Assembly (NCBI GenBank): GCA_022376925.1
Contig: JAIOJX010000027.1
Span: 19,113,471-19,177,470 of the forward strand
DNA: 64,000 nucleotides
Direction of reading: 5' to 3'
From: Tragulus kanchil
Taxonomy: Eukaryota > Chordata > Mammalia > Artiodactyla > Tragulidae
The position numbers and the translations under genes are program-made. Numbering within the stretch: position 1 is the first letter of the stretch; the number at the start of each line of letters is the position of its first letter. The notes under the pieces are model-generated. The model searched no databases. It saw only the letters and a program-made list of their open reading frames with translations, and was not told the origin of the DNA. Below are positions 31,661 through 43,408 of the stretch, piece by piece.

Positions 31661-32661
31661 AACTCTAAAAAGTAATACGTTTGGAACCCAGCTCTGAGAG
31701 ATTTTAACGTCCTTGAGGACAGAGACCGTACTGCCTATGTCTTTTCCTGCAGTCAACACTTGAATCCATGAAAGGAGGAAAGAAAACGTTAACGCCAATC
31801 AAAATATCCGAGAACCCTAATTTGTCTGCGGCATGTGCAGCCTCCCCGGGTGGGACCAGAGGGCTTCCTGCCTGCCTTCCCCTCCCTACGACCATCCCCA
31901 GGCCAGACACGTGCTAGTCATGTGTTCTCCAACACACAACACATTTCAACAAGTAAATACGTGCTTACTGTGCACAGCAAGCGCTACAAACCTCACAGTG
32001 GAACACCTGGCACCCAGCCACCCTGAAAGACATGGAGACGGCTCCTGGAAGGCACCCTGAAGTCAGCACAGAAGTCCAAGTACAAGGCACAGACACAGGA
32101 AAGTGACGGAGAGAGAGGCAGGGATACCAAGCTGAATACTCTGAGATACGGTCTCAGGTTTCAATTAAAAAGCCACAGAGGGATGACAGACGATGAGGAA
32201 AGGAAAAGAATCATGAGCAAGAGCCAGGCGGACCCAGGACAGCCCCGGGGTCTCGTGAGACACTCAGCCCCGAGCTGACACTGGCAAAGGCCATGCTCCT
32301 CAAACCCCAGTGTGGAGAAGAAGCACCTGAAATGTTGCTTTGCCCTTGGGAGGTCGGGGTAGGGCCTGGGGTTCTGGATTTCTAGCAGACTCCAAGCGAT
32401 CCAGACGCAGCTGGTGCACGGATTACAAGCTCCGCAGCCAGGTTCAAGTGTCGAGCCCGCCACCACCATGTGGTCTCATGCATTCAGGGGCCACAGCTTG
32501 TGAGCAATGTCTCCCTTTCCCCTAACTTCCTTTGTGTCCCACCTGAACTGTCTGAGACTCAGGCCCTGGTGTGTCCTGTGCAGAGAGGGACACACAAAGC
32601 CCACAGGGAGCCCGGCTGTTATTTGACCAACAGCGGTTCCTTCCATCTAGTCCCGTGTGCT
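31661..32661. other. Unique DNA, no gene recognised
   Basis: Moderately GC-rich from 31830 onward. A stretch near 31950-31975 (TTTCAACAAGTAAATACGTG) weakly resembles an old SINE core. No convincing gene. Confidence 0.45.
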
Positions 32662-32877
32662 GCCTGGTCAGTCGCTTCTGTCGTGTCTGACTCTCCGCCA
32701 CCGCCTGTCGCCTGCCCAGCTCCTCTGTCCGTGCAACTCTCCAGGCAAGAGGACTGGAGCATGTGGCCATACCCTCCCTCCAGGGGATCTTCCCGACCTG
32801 GGGCCTGAACCCGCATCTCTTATGTCCCCTGCATGGGCGGGCGGGTTCTTTACCCCTAACGACCCCTGGGAAGCCCC
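32662..32877 (-). mobile_element. Bov-tA SINE, full length
   Basis: TGGTCAGTCGCTTCTGTCGT, CTCTCCAGGCAAGAGGACTG, GGGGATCTTCCCGACCTGGG and GGTTCTTTACCCCTAACGAC run antisense through body and head to GGGAAGCCC. Confidence 0.88.
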
Positions 32878-33459
32878 AGTCACCAGCCCCCAAGGGTTTA
32901 CGGGACTCCCCGGAAGTGGCCAGCTTGGTGAGCACCATCTCTGGGGCCATAACAGAATTCTAAGACACACCGTCTGCCTTCAAGGAGCTAACTACAGAGT
33001 TGAGGAAGGAGGGACGCGCGCAGCACACGGTGCGACGACAACATGTTCACGGCAAGGTGTCCCCTCCGCAGCCTTAGAGAGCGGGCCGAGGAAAGGACGT
33101 CCAGGAGGCCCGGAGGCCAGCGAAGCAGCCCTCGGCCGCGCCCTCTAGTGGCAGCTCTGAGAAAACCTCGTGGAAGACTCAGCCGGCCACAACGGTCTTT
33201 GAGAAGCACGCATGGGTTTGTTTCTGTCTTCCTTCTTAACTGTTCCAAGGACATAAAGGGGCCGAAACGCAGCCATCTGAGGTCTCCTCGGGCAACCAGG
33301 GTTTGTGATGCGAGCGAGGGTGGAGTGTGACCGCCCTCCCCCAATCCGATCATTTGTCTCTGAGCCAAGGAAAGCGTGGACAAAGGCAGATTCTGTGCAG
33401 CGACTCCCTAGGCCTGGGCTGCAGACACGTCAGGAGCTCCTTGGCGTGTCCCTCCGGCC
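32878..33459. other. GC-rich unique DNA
   Basis: About 33000-33200 is CpG-containing (GGACGCGCGCAGCACACGGT; CCTCGGCCGCGCCCTCTAGT) without meeting CpG-island length on inspection. No splice-bounded exon was seen. It holds the CTCF-like site at 33138-33151. Confidence 0.45.
33138..33151 (-). promoter_or_regulatory. CTCF-like motif
   Basis: On minus the sequence reads CCACTAGAGGGCGC, fitting the CTCF core pattern CCACNAGRKGGCRS at every position. It sits in GC-rich, non-repeat DNA. Occupancy cannot be known from sequence. Confidence 0.55.
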
Positions 33460-33770
33460 TGCCGTACAATTAATTAGGCCACCGTTGTTTATTTTCAGAC
33501 ATGCAACCAGAGACCTTGAGAGAGGCCGGCCCTCGTGGTCCGGGCCCAGCCCTCTCCAAGTGTGGGAACCTTTGTCTAATTGGATTGACTGTACGTGTAA
33601 TGACCGCGGTGCGTAGCCACAGACATTCACATGGAAATGAGGTTAATTACACAGCATCGATGCGTCTAATGATTGCACCTGCAGCGCCCCAGCAACCTCC
33701 CTTTAACTCAGTTTCACAAACAATTCCAAAGAGCAGCTGCATTCGTTTCCACAGTTAGAGTTAAAAAATC
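33460..33770. promoter_or_regulatory. Candidate conserved non-coding element
   Basis: A repeat-free stretch dense in homeobox-type cores: ACAATTAATTAGGCCACC at the start, CTAATTGGATTGACTG near 33577, GAGGTTAATTACAC near 33640 and TCTAATGATTGCACCTGC near 33665, ending with AGTTAAAAAATCTG. This pattern is common in mammalian developmental enhancers. Conservation itself was not tested. Confidence 0.3.
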
Positions 33771-34157
33771 TGTAATGATCCCCAACAGAATAGGGGTGCA
33801 GGGGGCGAGAGTGTGGGAGGAGAGGGCTCTTCCGGTTCAGACGGCCCTCCCCAGCCACCTGCTGATGGTGCAAATCCTGGGCCCCCCGGGCGCAGACACT
33901 CAGCCACAATCAGCTGTCGCCGGACTCGGTCTTTCCCGTCCCCCCAAGCACCTTCTGACTGAGATCAGAGTTTCTCATCCACCAAGACTCATGAATATGG
34001 TGATGGAGATGCATGGAGGGCAAGGTCCACAGACCTCTGGAACACAAGGTCATTATAGGAGCCAAACTGGGTGCATCGGTGCTTCAGAGGCTCCGAACCA
34101 ACGTGATACCTGTATCTACATCCACAGGGTTTTGCTATGAGAGACTGAAGCTAAAGC
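33771..34157. other. Unique DNA, no gene recognised
   Basis: Contains a plus-strand frame that continues past 34100 but has no recognisable domain and runs across the putative non-coding element. No repeat family was identified. Confidence 0.45.
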
Positions 34158-34341
34158 AGAGCCAGCCGCTCAGTCGTGTCTGACTCTTTGTGACCCTATG
34201 GACTATAGCCCGCCAGGCTCCTCTGCCCGTGGGATTTTCGAGGCAAGACTACTGGAGTGGGTTGCCACTCCCTTCTCCAGCACGTCTTCCTGACCCAGGG
34301 GTAGGACCCAGGTCTCCGGCGTTGGCTGTAGTTCATTACCC
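34158..34341 (-). mobile_element. Bov-tA / Bov-A SINE, partial
   Basis: GCCGCTCAGTCGTGTCTGAC, ATAGCCCGCCAGGCTCCTCT and TTGCCACTCCCTTCTCCAGC are antisense Bov-A. The head part (GTCTCCGGCGTTGGC, then TTCATTACCC) is diverged and incomplete. Confidence 0.86.
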
Positions 34342-35076
34342 AACTTCTCACTTTCTCCAAACTTCATTTCTAATCTGAATTTTTGGAGGTTCAGGCACGG
34401 ATGTGCTTCAGGCTCTGAGGCTAATTCTGAACGCGGGGCAGCATCTAAAATGCTTATGAATAATAAACTTCAAAGGGGCTGAGCTGAAGGTGACAGCACC
34501 CATGGAGAGGTGTAACTGGTGATGTCTGTGGAAGTCACTAGATTTCTCGTCTCTTTTTGCACCATTTTGTCCACAAAAGACAAGAACTGGGGCCAACTAA
34601 CTAGGCAGTCATGAGTAGTCACTGGTGATTGGCAAGGTAGCCAGAAATCACGTTCTTGCTGCTCTGATCTCTCTGCACAACAACAAACTAGCTTCAGATT
34701 GGTGAGAGGGATGGAGGGGAAAGAGGGTACGATCAGTCGGAACTCAACTTACATCAGAGAAACGACATCCACATTCCTTCCGCCCCCTCGGCAGTCTCCA
34801 CACACAGCGAGATCTGCTTAAGAAGGCTGGGCCAGGCCCACTGTGCTTGCTGTGTACGGGGAGGAGGGCAGGGCTGAGGCGGGGGAACTGAGGAAAAGAA
34901 AGGGGAATTTTCCTACTCGCCTCTCCAGTCATCGTTCTGAGGGTCCATCACAGGTGGAAGGTAGTGTTTGCCAAGTGTGAAGCAGATAAGCAGAGACAGA
35001 CCAATGGACTTTTGCAAAATAGACTCATCTCCTATTTCTTTGACTCTCAAGACACATGCCAATTTGATATAATGCT

Positions 35077-35294
35077 TGGCTCCCTGGTGGCACAGTGGCA
35101 AAGAACCTGCCTGCCAAAGCAGGAGGTGTCACGAGACACAAGTTCAATCCCAGGGTTGGGACCATCCCCCGGAGGAGGGCACGGCAACCCAGTCCAGTAT
35201 TCTTGCCTGGAGAATCCTATGGAGAGAGGAGCCTGGCGGACCACCGTCCGTGGGGTCACAAAGAGTAGAACGTGACTAAAGTGACTTAGCATGC
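35077..35294 (+). mobile_element. Bov-tA SINE
   Basis: GGCTCCCTGGTGGCACAGTG, AAGTTCAATCCCAGGGTTGG (diverged B box), CAGTATTCTTGCCTGGAGAA and GGGGTCACAAAGAGTAGAAC. Near full length. The same element at 36238-36455 is the pair 10 duplicate. Confidence 0.88.
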
Positions 35295-36237
35295 ACACAT
35301 GAGAACCTCAGAAGGTGTTGTCATCGGTAATCGTGGTGTGTACAGAAGCAGAACGTTGCAATGTGTGGGAGGGAAGGTGTCACACGGGTGTTTAAGTAAA
35401 GCGTACTCGGGGTGGAAAACACAGACTTGACCTAAACTCTGGCAAACAGATGCTAGAGGCTCGTCCGTCTTCACTCACAGGGGCACCCGACTTGTGTCCA
35501 GGGATCTGTGTGCCACACCCTGGGGACGCTGAAGCTCACTCGACACACAGACCCGCAATGGGTAGGCTGCTTCAGGCTCTGAGGCTAATTCTGAGCGGGC
35601 AGCATCTAAAATGCTTATGAATAATAAACTTCAAAGGGGCTGAGCTGAAGGTGACAGCACCCATGGAGAGGTGTAACTGGTGATGTCTGTGGAAGTCACT
35701 AGATTTCTCGTCTCTTTTTGCACCATTTTGTCCACAAAAGACAAGAACTGGGGCCAACTAACTAGGCAGTCATGAGTAGTCACTGGTGATTGGCAAGGTA
35801 GCCAGAAATCACGTTCTTGCTGCTCTGATCTCTCTGCACAACAACAAACTAGCTTCAGATTGGTGAGAGGGATGGAGGGGAAAGAGGGTACGATCAGTCG
35901 GAACTCAACTTACATCAGAGAAACGACATCCACATTCCTTCCGCCCCCTCGGCAGTCTCCACACACAGCGAGATCTGCTTAAGAAGGCTGGGCCAGGCCC
36001 ACTGTGCTTGCTGTGTACGGGGAGGAGGGCAGGGCTGAGGCGGGGGAACTGAGGAAAAGAAAGGGGAATTTTCCTACTCGCCTCTCCAGTCATCGTTCTG
36101 AGGGTCCATCACAGGTGGAAGGTAGTGTTTGCCAAGTGTGAAGCAGATAAGCAGAGACAGACCAATGGACTTTTGCAAAATAGACTCATCTCCTATTTCT
36201 TTGACTCTCAAGACACATGCCAATTTGATATAATGCT

Positions 36238-36455
36238 TGGCTCCCTGGTGGCACAGTGGCAAAGAACCTGCCTGCCAAAGCAGGAGGTGTCACGAGACAC
36301 AAGTTCAATCCCAGGGTTGGGACCATCCCCCGGAGGAGGGCACGGCAACCCAGTCCAGTATTCTTGCCTGGAGAATCCTATGGAGAGAGGAGCCTGGCGG
36401 ACCACCGTCCGTGGGGTCACAAAGAGTAGAACGTGACTAAAGTGACTTAGCATGC
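36238..36455 (+). mobile_element. Bov-tA SINE, second copy (pair 10)
   Basis: No differences from 35077-35294 were noticed. Confidence 0.87.
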
Positions 36456-36720
36456 ACACATGAGAACCTCAGAAGGTGTTGTCATCGGTAATCGTGGTGT
36501 GTACAGAAGCAGAACGTTGCAATGTGTGGGAGGGAAGGTGTCACACGGGTGTTTAAGTAAAGCGTACTCGGGGTGGAAAACACAGACTTGACCTAAACTC
36601 TGGCAAACAGATGCTAGAGGCTCGTCCGTCTTCACTCACAGGGGCACCCGACTTGTGTCCAGGGATCTGTGTGCCACACCACCAGCTCCTGGGGACGCTG
36701 AAGCTCACTCGACACACAGA

Positions 36721-37315
36721 TGCCTCCTGTTATCACAGGCAGCTCTAGCATCATGCTGACTGAAGGTATGAAAATCATTTATAGTCTGAACAGCTTAAAA
36801 AAAAAAAACCCACAGCCTGACTGGAACATTTGGGATGAAAAAGCATCGCAGGAACATAATATAAGTTTTACCACTTAAGGGGAACACACATGCACTTTAA
36901 AAGGATGCCATTTGGTTTAATTTGGATTCTTAAAAACAGTTCATCCAAACAAGATTTCTGTTTACACTTGGGGAGGCTCATTGGACTTGTTCTGTTTTGC
37001 AAAGCGCAATGTTTCTGTAATGTGTTTTGGTGGCATCATTTCAAGTCAAAACAAGGAAAGCGGTTCTCAAAAATAAAACCCGAGGCCAGCGAAAGACGGA
37101 TCTGCTCAGTCAGTCGGTCGTCTGCTTATTTACACTGCACTTCTTTTCCTCCCTCCTCGGGGAATTTGTGTGAAGACACGCAGACGTACATGCCGGACGG
37201 CCGTGGCAGGCTTAGCAAGGAAGCGGGCACTGTGTCCTGTGGCTCCCGGGGCCATCTGAAGGAGCTCATGTGGAGAAACACACACGCATGTATTTAGGAG
37301 CCAGACAGACCGATG
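36721..37315. other. Unique DNA, no gene recognised
   Basis: An A-run at about 36797-36808. The stretch 36895-37080 (TTGGTTTAATTTGGATTC) is repeat-free and AT-rich. The 135-codon frame at 36890-37297 has no recognisable domain. Confidence 0.4.
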
Positions 37316-37399
37316 ATGCTATATATATATGAGCATATACATGATACACATCCTACATACGAGACCTGTGTTCGTATTTGTGTGTGTACATGTGTGTTG
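37316..37399. repeat. TA/TG-rich simple sequence
   Basis: A TATATATATATGAGCATATA tract, then TGTGTGTGTACATGTGTGTT. It directly precedes a minus-strand Bov-A and may be its expanded 3' tail. Confidence 0.75.
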
Positions 37400-37542
37400 T
37401 GTGTTGAGTTGCTTTAGTCGTGTCCAACTCTTTTGAACCTCCTGGAGCTCACCAGGCTGCACTCACCGTGGGATTCTCAAAGTAGCAATACTGGAGTGGG
37501 TAGCTAGTCCCTTTTCCAGCAGATCTTCCTGACCCAGGGATA
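37400..37542 (-). mobile_element. Bov-A SINE fragment
   Basis: TGTGTTGAGTTGCTTTAGTC, GTGGGATTCTCAAAGTAGCA and AGCAGATCTTCCTGACCCAG are antisense Bov-A. The tRNA-like head is missing because the element meets the long microsatellite. Confidence 0.85.
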
Positions 37543-37895
37543 TACATCTAGGTGTGTATGTGTAGATATATATGTATACATGCACATGCATGTGTGTAGA
37601 TATATGTATAGTATGTATGTATGTAGGTAGGTATATATGCATATATGCAGATATATACATGTATCTCTGTGGGTATATATGCACATATGTACATGTATGT
37701 GTCTGGGCATATGTATATATGTGCATGCATGTGTGTAGATATACATGTATCTGTGTACAGTGTGTATGTGTAGGTATATGTGCATATATGTACAGTGCGT
37801 AGATATATGTATGTATGTACATGTATGCATGTAGATATATCTATGTGTGTACATGCATATGTGTAGATACATATGCACAGTGTGTGTGTGTGTGT
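37543..37895. repeat. Long cryptic (TG/TA)n microsatellite
   Basis: About 350 bases of interrupted GTATATATGCACATATGTAC-type sequence, ending GTGTGTGTGTGTGTATAG. It gives rise to spurious His/Tyr/Thr-rich frames of up to 191 codons. Confidence 0.92.
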
Positions 37896-38347
37896 ATAGC
37901 GATTCAAAGACAAGAGAGTAGCTGGTACTAGAACAGTTGAAGACATGAAACAGAAAGACTTTCACCAGGCCTTGCCTGTTCAAACATGCCATCTCTTTTT
38001 TTTTTTCTTTAAGGGAAAACCTCTGAAGTTGATTTGCAATTGTTAAGATAATCTGTGGCCTAGGGGGGAAAAAAGTCACCAGAACCTTATAGAAATGAAG
38101 GAAATTACACAGACGTGCCCACCCCCGGATTTAACGTTCCATTTCCAAGTGGTTTGGAACACACGAGAAGCTGGGTTGTGCTTGGAAAGGAGAAGCAGGC
38201 ATCAGGAACATCTGGGAGAAGCCTCGCTGTGAACACAAGAGACCCTGACAGTAGCCGGGGATGCCCCTAATGCAGCCTGGCAGCAGTGGGGTTTTTATTA
38301 TTAAAAACGTTTCTATTCCCTGTACCAGAGTCTGCAAAGAATAAAAA

Positions 38348-38428
38348 GCACACACACACACACACACACACATACAGATAGATAGAAATAGATATAGATA
38401 TACATATACATACAGATGTATATGTAGA
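38348..38428. repeat. (CA)n plus (GATA)n microsatellite
   Basis: A (CA)n run of about twelve units, then CATACAGATAGATAGAAATA and TACATATACATACAG. Tyr/Val/Ser-rich frames here are artefacts. Confidence 0.9.
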
Positions 38429-38526
38429 CTGAGGATATCCGTAAACTGAGGATTGATTAGATGTGTTCAGGTTCACTCGTTCACCCACTGGACAATTACA
38501 TGTGGAGCACCTACTAGGCATCAGTG

Positions 38527-38740
38527 GGTTTTCCCTGGTGGCTCAGAGGTAAAGAATCCACCTGCAATGCAGGAGACACAAGAGGCACGGGTTCTATCCC
38601 TGGATCAGGAAGATCTCCTAGAAAAGGAAATGGCTACCCACCCCAGTATTCCTGCCTGATGAATCCCATGGACAGAGGAGTCTGGCAGACTACAGTCCAC
38701 GGGGCCACAAAGAGGTGGACACGACGCAGTCACGGACACT
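38527..38740 (+). mobile_element. Bov-tA SINE, full length
   Basis: TTTTCCCTGGTGGCTCAGAG, GGGTTCTATCCCTGGATCAG, GTATTCCTGCCTGATGAATC and CCACAAAGAGGTGGACACGA. Copy A of pair 11 begins in its last bases (38730). Confidence 0.9.
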
Positions 38741-40881
38741 ACCAGGCTTCGAGTCTTGAGTCATAGCCGTGACCTACGAGGATGAGGCCCCTCTGACCTC
38801 AGAGTCACTCTGGAAGATGCTGGTAGGCCAGAAATACATGAACATACAAGCATGGCAAGTGTAGCTTGCACTCTGATTAACAGATCAAAACAGAGCAACA
38901 TGATACAGAATGCAGGTAGCTGAGGAGAAATGCAAGAGGCATTTTAACCTAAGTTAGTCTTGTTAGGACCAGAATGCAAGATGGGGCCAACCAAGCTAAA
39001 GGTTGCAAACACTCCCCAGTGCCAACCAGAGTCGCTCCCAAGCCCTGCCTGATCACTGAAGCCCTTGGTGGTCTATCACATAGCCCTCCAGCCTCAGCCC
39101 CCACGATGCTTCTGCGAGAGTTCTTGGTTCTAGCCCTGACTAGGGTTCTGTGTTCACGACCTTGTGGTTTCGCACACAGTTCTGACTTCACGGACTGTTT
39201 CTTCAACCCACGTTTGGTGTCCGTTCCAGAGCCTTGGTAAATGCCCTCCTTTTCACAAGGTCCTTTCTCAGACTACTTAAGGTCATTTCCCTTCCTCGAC
39301 CCACTATCTCAGCGTGGATATACCTTTTTGTTATACGTGTCATCACCACTCGACGTTTGAGTCAGTCGAGTGGAATTCACTGTTCAGGGGGCCAAGGTCT
39401 CTGTTTGGTGCTGATAAAAGCAGGTGGATTTGCTCATGAGAGTGGGAATTATTTCCAGCCGTAATGCCAGCCAGTGGTCTATCTCTATGAATAGAAAAGC
39501 TTGAGGAGAACCTACACAGCATGGCACTGAAACAGCACCTTCCAGGAAAAGGACAGCAACGTGCCCCTGAGCTGCGGGGCTCCTCCTCATTGGTGACCTT
39601 GCTGAAGAGGACATGGACTTGCATGTCTCCCACTGTAGAACGCTTACACTCAAAGGAGCCTGGGGAAATCCTCTTGAAAAAGATGCATTCGAAGCATTGG
39701 GAGGTACAGTGATCAGCTCAGGATCTCATGGGTAAATTCGGGACTCTCAACTCTAAGCACGGTATATGTTGACACATACAGTTTTCATATCCATCATACA
39801 GATGCTGGGGTAGGCTCACGGACACTACCAGGCTTGAGTCTTGAGTCATGCCGTGACCTACGAGGATGAGGCCCCTCTGACCTCAGAGTCACTCTGGAAG
39901 ATGCTGGTAGGCCAGAAATACATGAACATACAAGCATGGCAAGTGTAGCTTGCACTCTGATTAACAGATCAAAACAGAGCAACATGATACAGAATGCAGG
40001 TAGCTGAGGAGAAATGCAAGAGGCATTTTAACCTAAGTTAGTCTTGTTAGGACCAGAATGCAAGATGGGGCCAACCAAGCTAAAGGTTGCAAACACTCCC
40101 CAGTGCCAACCAGAGTCGCTCCCAAGCCCTGCCTGATCACTGAAGCCCTTGGTGGTCTATCACATAGCCCTCCAGCCTCAGCCCCACGATGCTTCTGCGA
40201 GAGTTCTTGGTTCTAGCCCTGACTAGGGTTCTGTGTTCACGACCTTGTGGTTTCGCACACAGTTCTGACTTCACGGACTGTTTCTTCAACCCACGTTTGG
40301 TGTCCGTTCCAGAGCCTTGGTAAATGCCCTCCTTTTCACAAGGTCCTTTCTCAGACTACTTAAGGTCATTTCCCTTCCTCGACCCACTATCTCAGCGTGG
40401 ATATACCTTTTTGTTATACGTGTCATCACCACTCGACGTTTGAGTCAGTCGAGTGGAATTCACTGTTCAGGGGGCCAAGGTCTCTGTTTGGTGCTGATAA
40501 AAGCAGGTGGATTTGCTCATGAGAGTGGGAATTATTTCCAGCCGTAATGCCAGCCAGTGGTCTATCTCTATGAATAGAAAAGCTTGAGGAGAACCTACAC
40601 AGCATGGCACTGAAACAGCACCTTCCAGGAAAAGGACAGCAACGTGCCCCTGAGCTGCGGGGCTCCTCCTCATTGGTGACCTTGCTGAAGAGGACATGGA
40701 CTTGCATGTCTCCCACTGTAGAACGCTTACACTCAAAGGAGCCTGGGGAAATCCTCTTGAAAAAGATGCATTCGAAGCATTGGGAGGTACAGTGATCAGC
40801 TCAGGATCTCATGGGTAAATTCGGGACTCTCAACTCTAAGCACGGTATATGTTGACACATACAGTTTTCATATCCATCATA
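38730..40881. repeat. Tandem 1.08-kb duplicate, pair 11
   Basis: Copy A 38730-39798 and copy B 39816-40881, with 17 noisy bases between (CAGATGCTGGGGTAGGC). The B start lost bases (CAGGCTTGAGTC against CAGGCTTCGAGTC; GTCATGCCGTG against GTCATAGCCGTG; GCCCCACGATG against GCCCCCACGATG). Confidence 0.93.
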
Positions 40882-40954
40882 TCTTTATTTCAAATGAGGA
40901 GAGCCCCCCACCCCCCTGCCATGCCATCTTTGAAGAATTTAGACAAATTGCTTC

Positions 40955-41105
40955 TAGGGGAAAAATAATCCCCTAATTACTATGATATGCAAATACAAAG
41001 AACCCTCCCAAAGCCCTCTTGACGAAGCTTCGCGCCAGCTGTATCACTTCTGGCTCTCGGCCACCCAAAACAGAGGACGTAGGTGGTGTTTATCTCTTTA
41101 CGTTT
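40955..41105. promoter_or_regulatory. Candidate conserved non-coding element with octamer
   Basis: CCTAATTACTATGATATGCA, then AATAC, contains the POU octamer ATGCAAAT; GCGCCAGCTGTATC contains an E-box CAGCTG. The stretch is repeat-free. The same sequence at about 42065-42215 is the pair 12 duplicate. Based on motif density only. Confidence 0.22.
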
Positions 41106-41529
41106 CAAAATAACTGACTTTCAGGAAGAACCACAACTGAAGCTGTCCCCAACATCACTCAGAGGGAACTGGGTGCAACGAAGCGCTATGGGGAAGTGAA
41201 AAGAAAGAAAGAAAGAGGGAGGGAAGAAAGCAGGGATGCAGCGTCGAGCCAGGAAGAGGACAGAGCTGGAGGGCTCGGCAGTTCCAGCAATAACAAGAGC
41301 TGACATTTGTTACATGTTAATTACACGGTATTGTCTTCTGGAGGTTAAATCAATCAGAAATTTCCTGTACAGCTAATAAAATTGGAACCCATGTGTGGCT
41401 TGCCAAGTCACGTTAGACTTTGTCTCAGGACAGTCAGAATGCTCAGGCTTTCATGTGCCCTGGGCAGAAGAAAGGAGAAACCACTTTTTTAACTGAATTA
41501 AGACCTGTTAAGTGCTGCCCGATAGGGTG

Positions 41530-41692
41530 TTGATTATAATAAAAAGTATTATTATAGCTACCACGTATTGAAGGTATATTGTGGACCTGGTGCTTTTTGG
41601 CGCATTTTACAATAGAACCCTACTTGTTTGAAACGAAACCAGATTCAGTCAAGTGTTATTATCTTCTTTTAGAGAAACGGAAACTGGATCTA
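41530..41692 (+). mobile_element. MIR fragment, truncated by junction
   Basis: Corresponds to the first part of the MIR at 42640-42885 (GCTACCACGTATTGAAGG, then TTATTATCTTCTTTTAGAGA). Copy A of pair 12 ends inside it. Confidence 0.55.
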
Positions 41693-42639
41693 GAGAAACG
41701 GAAACGATGTAGCATGGCACTGAAACAGCACCTTCCTGGAAAAGGACAGCAACGTGCCCCTGAGCTGCGGGGCTCCTCCTCATTGGTGACCTTGCTGAAG
41801 AGGACATGGACTTGCATGTCTCCCACTGTAGAACGCTTACACTCAAAGGAGCCTGGGGAAATCCTCTTGAAAAAGATGCATTCGAAGCATTGGGAGGTAC
41901 AGTGATCAGCTCAGGATCTCATGGGTAAATTCGGGACTCTCAACTCTAAGCACGGTATATGTTGACACATACAGTTTTCATATCCATCATATCTTTATTT
42001 CAAATGAGGAGAGCCCCCCACCCCCCTGCCATGCCATCTTTGAAGAATTTAGACAAATTGCTTCTAGGGGAAAAATAATCCCCTAATTACTATGATATGC
42101 AAATACAAAGAACCCTCCCAAAGCCCTCTTGACGAAGCTTCGCGCCAGCTGTATCACTTCTGGCTCTCGGCCACCCAAAACAGAGGACGTAGGTGGTGTT
42201 TATCTCTTTACGTTTCAAAATAACTGACTTTCAGGAAGAACCACAACTGAAGCTGTCCCCAACATCACTCAGAGGGAACTGGGTGCAACGAAGCGCTATG
42301 GGGAAGTGAAAAGAAAGAAAGAAAGAGGGAGGGAAGAAAGCAGGGATGCAGCGTCGAGCCAGGAAGAGGACAGAGCTGGAGGGCTCGGCAGTTCCAGCAA
42401 TAACAAGAGCTGACATTTGTTACATGTTAATTACACGGTATTGTCTTCTGGAGGTTAAATCAATCAGAAATTTCCTGTACAGCTAATAAAATTGGAACCC
42501 ATGTGTGGCTTGCCAAGTCACGTTAGACTTTGTCTCAGGACAGTCAGAATGCTCAGGCTTTCATGTGCCCTGGGCAGAAGAAAGGAGAAACCACTTTTTT
42601 AACTGAATTAAGACCTGTTAAGTGCTGCCCGATAGGGTG

Positions 42640-42885
42640 TTGATTATAATAAAAAGTATTATTATAGCTACCACGTATTGAAGGTATATTGTGGACCTGG
42701 TGCTTTTTGGCGCATTTTACAATAGAACCCTACTTGTTTGAAACGAAACCAGATTCAGTCAAGTGTTATTATCTTCTTTTTAGAGAAACGGAAACTGGAT
42801 CTCAGAGAGGTGAAGCAAGCTTCCAAGATCACACAGATGGTAAACACTTAGAACTTGAGCTCAGGCTTGTCTAACACAAAAAGCT
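42640..42885 (+). mobile_element. MIR SINE
   Basis: TATTATTATAGCTACCACGT, GAAACTGGATCTCAGAGAGG, TGAAGCAAGCTTCCAAGATC and ACACAGATGGTAAACACTTA match the MIR consensus, with an extra segment in the middle. Confidence 0.7.
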
Positions 42886-43167
42886 CAGGTTAGATCTAAT
42901 GTATTTCAGTGCACACATTTAAGTATTTAGCTAATCCTGATGATTCCAACTGACCAGTAGTGAGACGCTTTTTAAGGACAAAATCTTAGAGTATATACTA
43001 AAAACATGCTGACTTCTCTGACTATTTTCTATTACTATTATGATCCTTCCCAAGAGGGAGGTTGCTGTGAAAACTTAAACTGTAAATGCTTCATGAAGCA
43101 TCTACTTGTTTTCTTTATTGGAATAATTTACAGATACTCAATACCATGCCACAGGTTAGATGAACAT
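42886..43167. other. Unique DNA, no feature seen
   Basis: Short AT-rich stretch between an old MIR and a CHR SINE. No gene or repeat was recognised. Confidence 0.45.
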
Positions 43168-43408
43168 TAAGTGGTGTTTTTGTTTTTGTTTTGTTTTGTT
43201 TTGGCTACTTCTATTGGTCTTTCATTTATTTATCTTTGTTCTTTGGCCTGTGTGGGCCTCCCATCGCAGTGGCCTCCCTCGCTGCAGAGCACCGGCTGGG
43301 TAGTTGGACACTGGTCCAGCTGTTTCGCGGCACGTGGGATCTTCCCAGGCCAGGGATCGGCAAGGCGGTGTCCTTACCCACTGGACCACCAAGGAAACCC
43401 TAAGTGGT
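43168..43408 (-). mobile_element. CHR-type SINE with 8-base target duplication
   Basis: A (GTTTT)n tail, CTTTGGCCTGTGTGGGCCTC, GCGGCACGTGGGATCTTCCC and CCCACTGGACCACCAAGG give an antisense CHR-type element at 43176-43400. TAAGTGGT is at 43168-43175 and 43401-43408. Part of the antisense B-box region is deleted (GGGATCGGCAAGGCGGTG). Confidence 0.85.

Larger units (their letters stand above)
34405..36720. repeat. Tandem 1.16-kb duplicate, pair 10
   Basis: Copy A 34405-35551 and copy B 35568-36720, with about 16 noisy bases between (CCCGCAATGGGTAGGC). The B start lost bases (TTCTGAGCGGGCAGC against TTCTGAACGCGGGGCAGC). The A end lost ACCAGCTCC after GTGCCACACC. A full Bov-tA is included and doubled. 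Confidence 0.93.
40601..42802. repeat. Tandem 1.11-kb duplicate, pair 12
   Basis: Copy A 40601 to about 41692 and copy B 41711-42802. The join contains a stutter: GAGAAACGGAAACTGGATCT is followed by AGAGAAACGGAAACGATGT before copy B starts. Copy A begins inside copy B of pair 11, so 40601-40881 exists three times (also at 39518-39798 and 41711-41991). Confidence 0.92.

Noticed and set aside
32657..33148. 163-codon plus-strand frame
   Set aside because: Begins in an antisense Bov-tA and runs on into GC-rich DNA where stops are rare. No recognisable domain.
37504..38079. 191-codon minus-strand frame, the longest in the window
   Set aside because: Most of it is a translation of the (TG/TA)n microsatellite, giving His/Tyr/Thr-rich low-complexity peptide with no domain.
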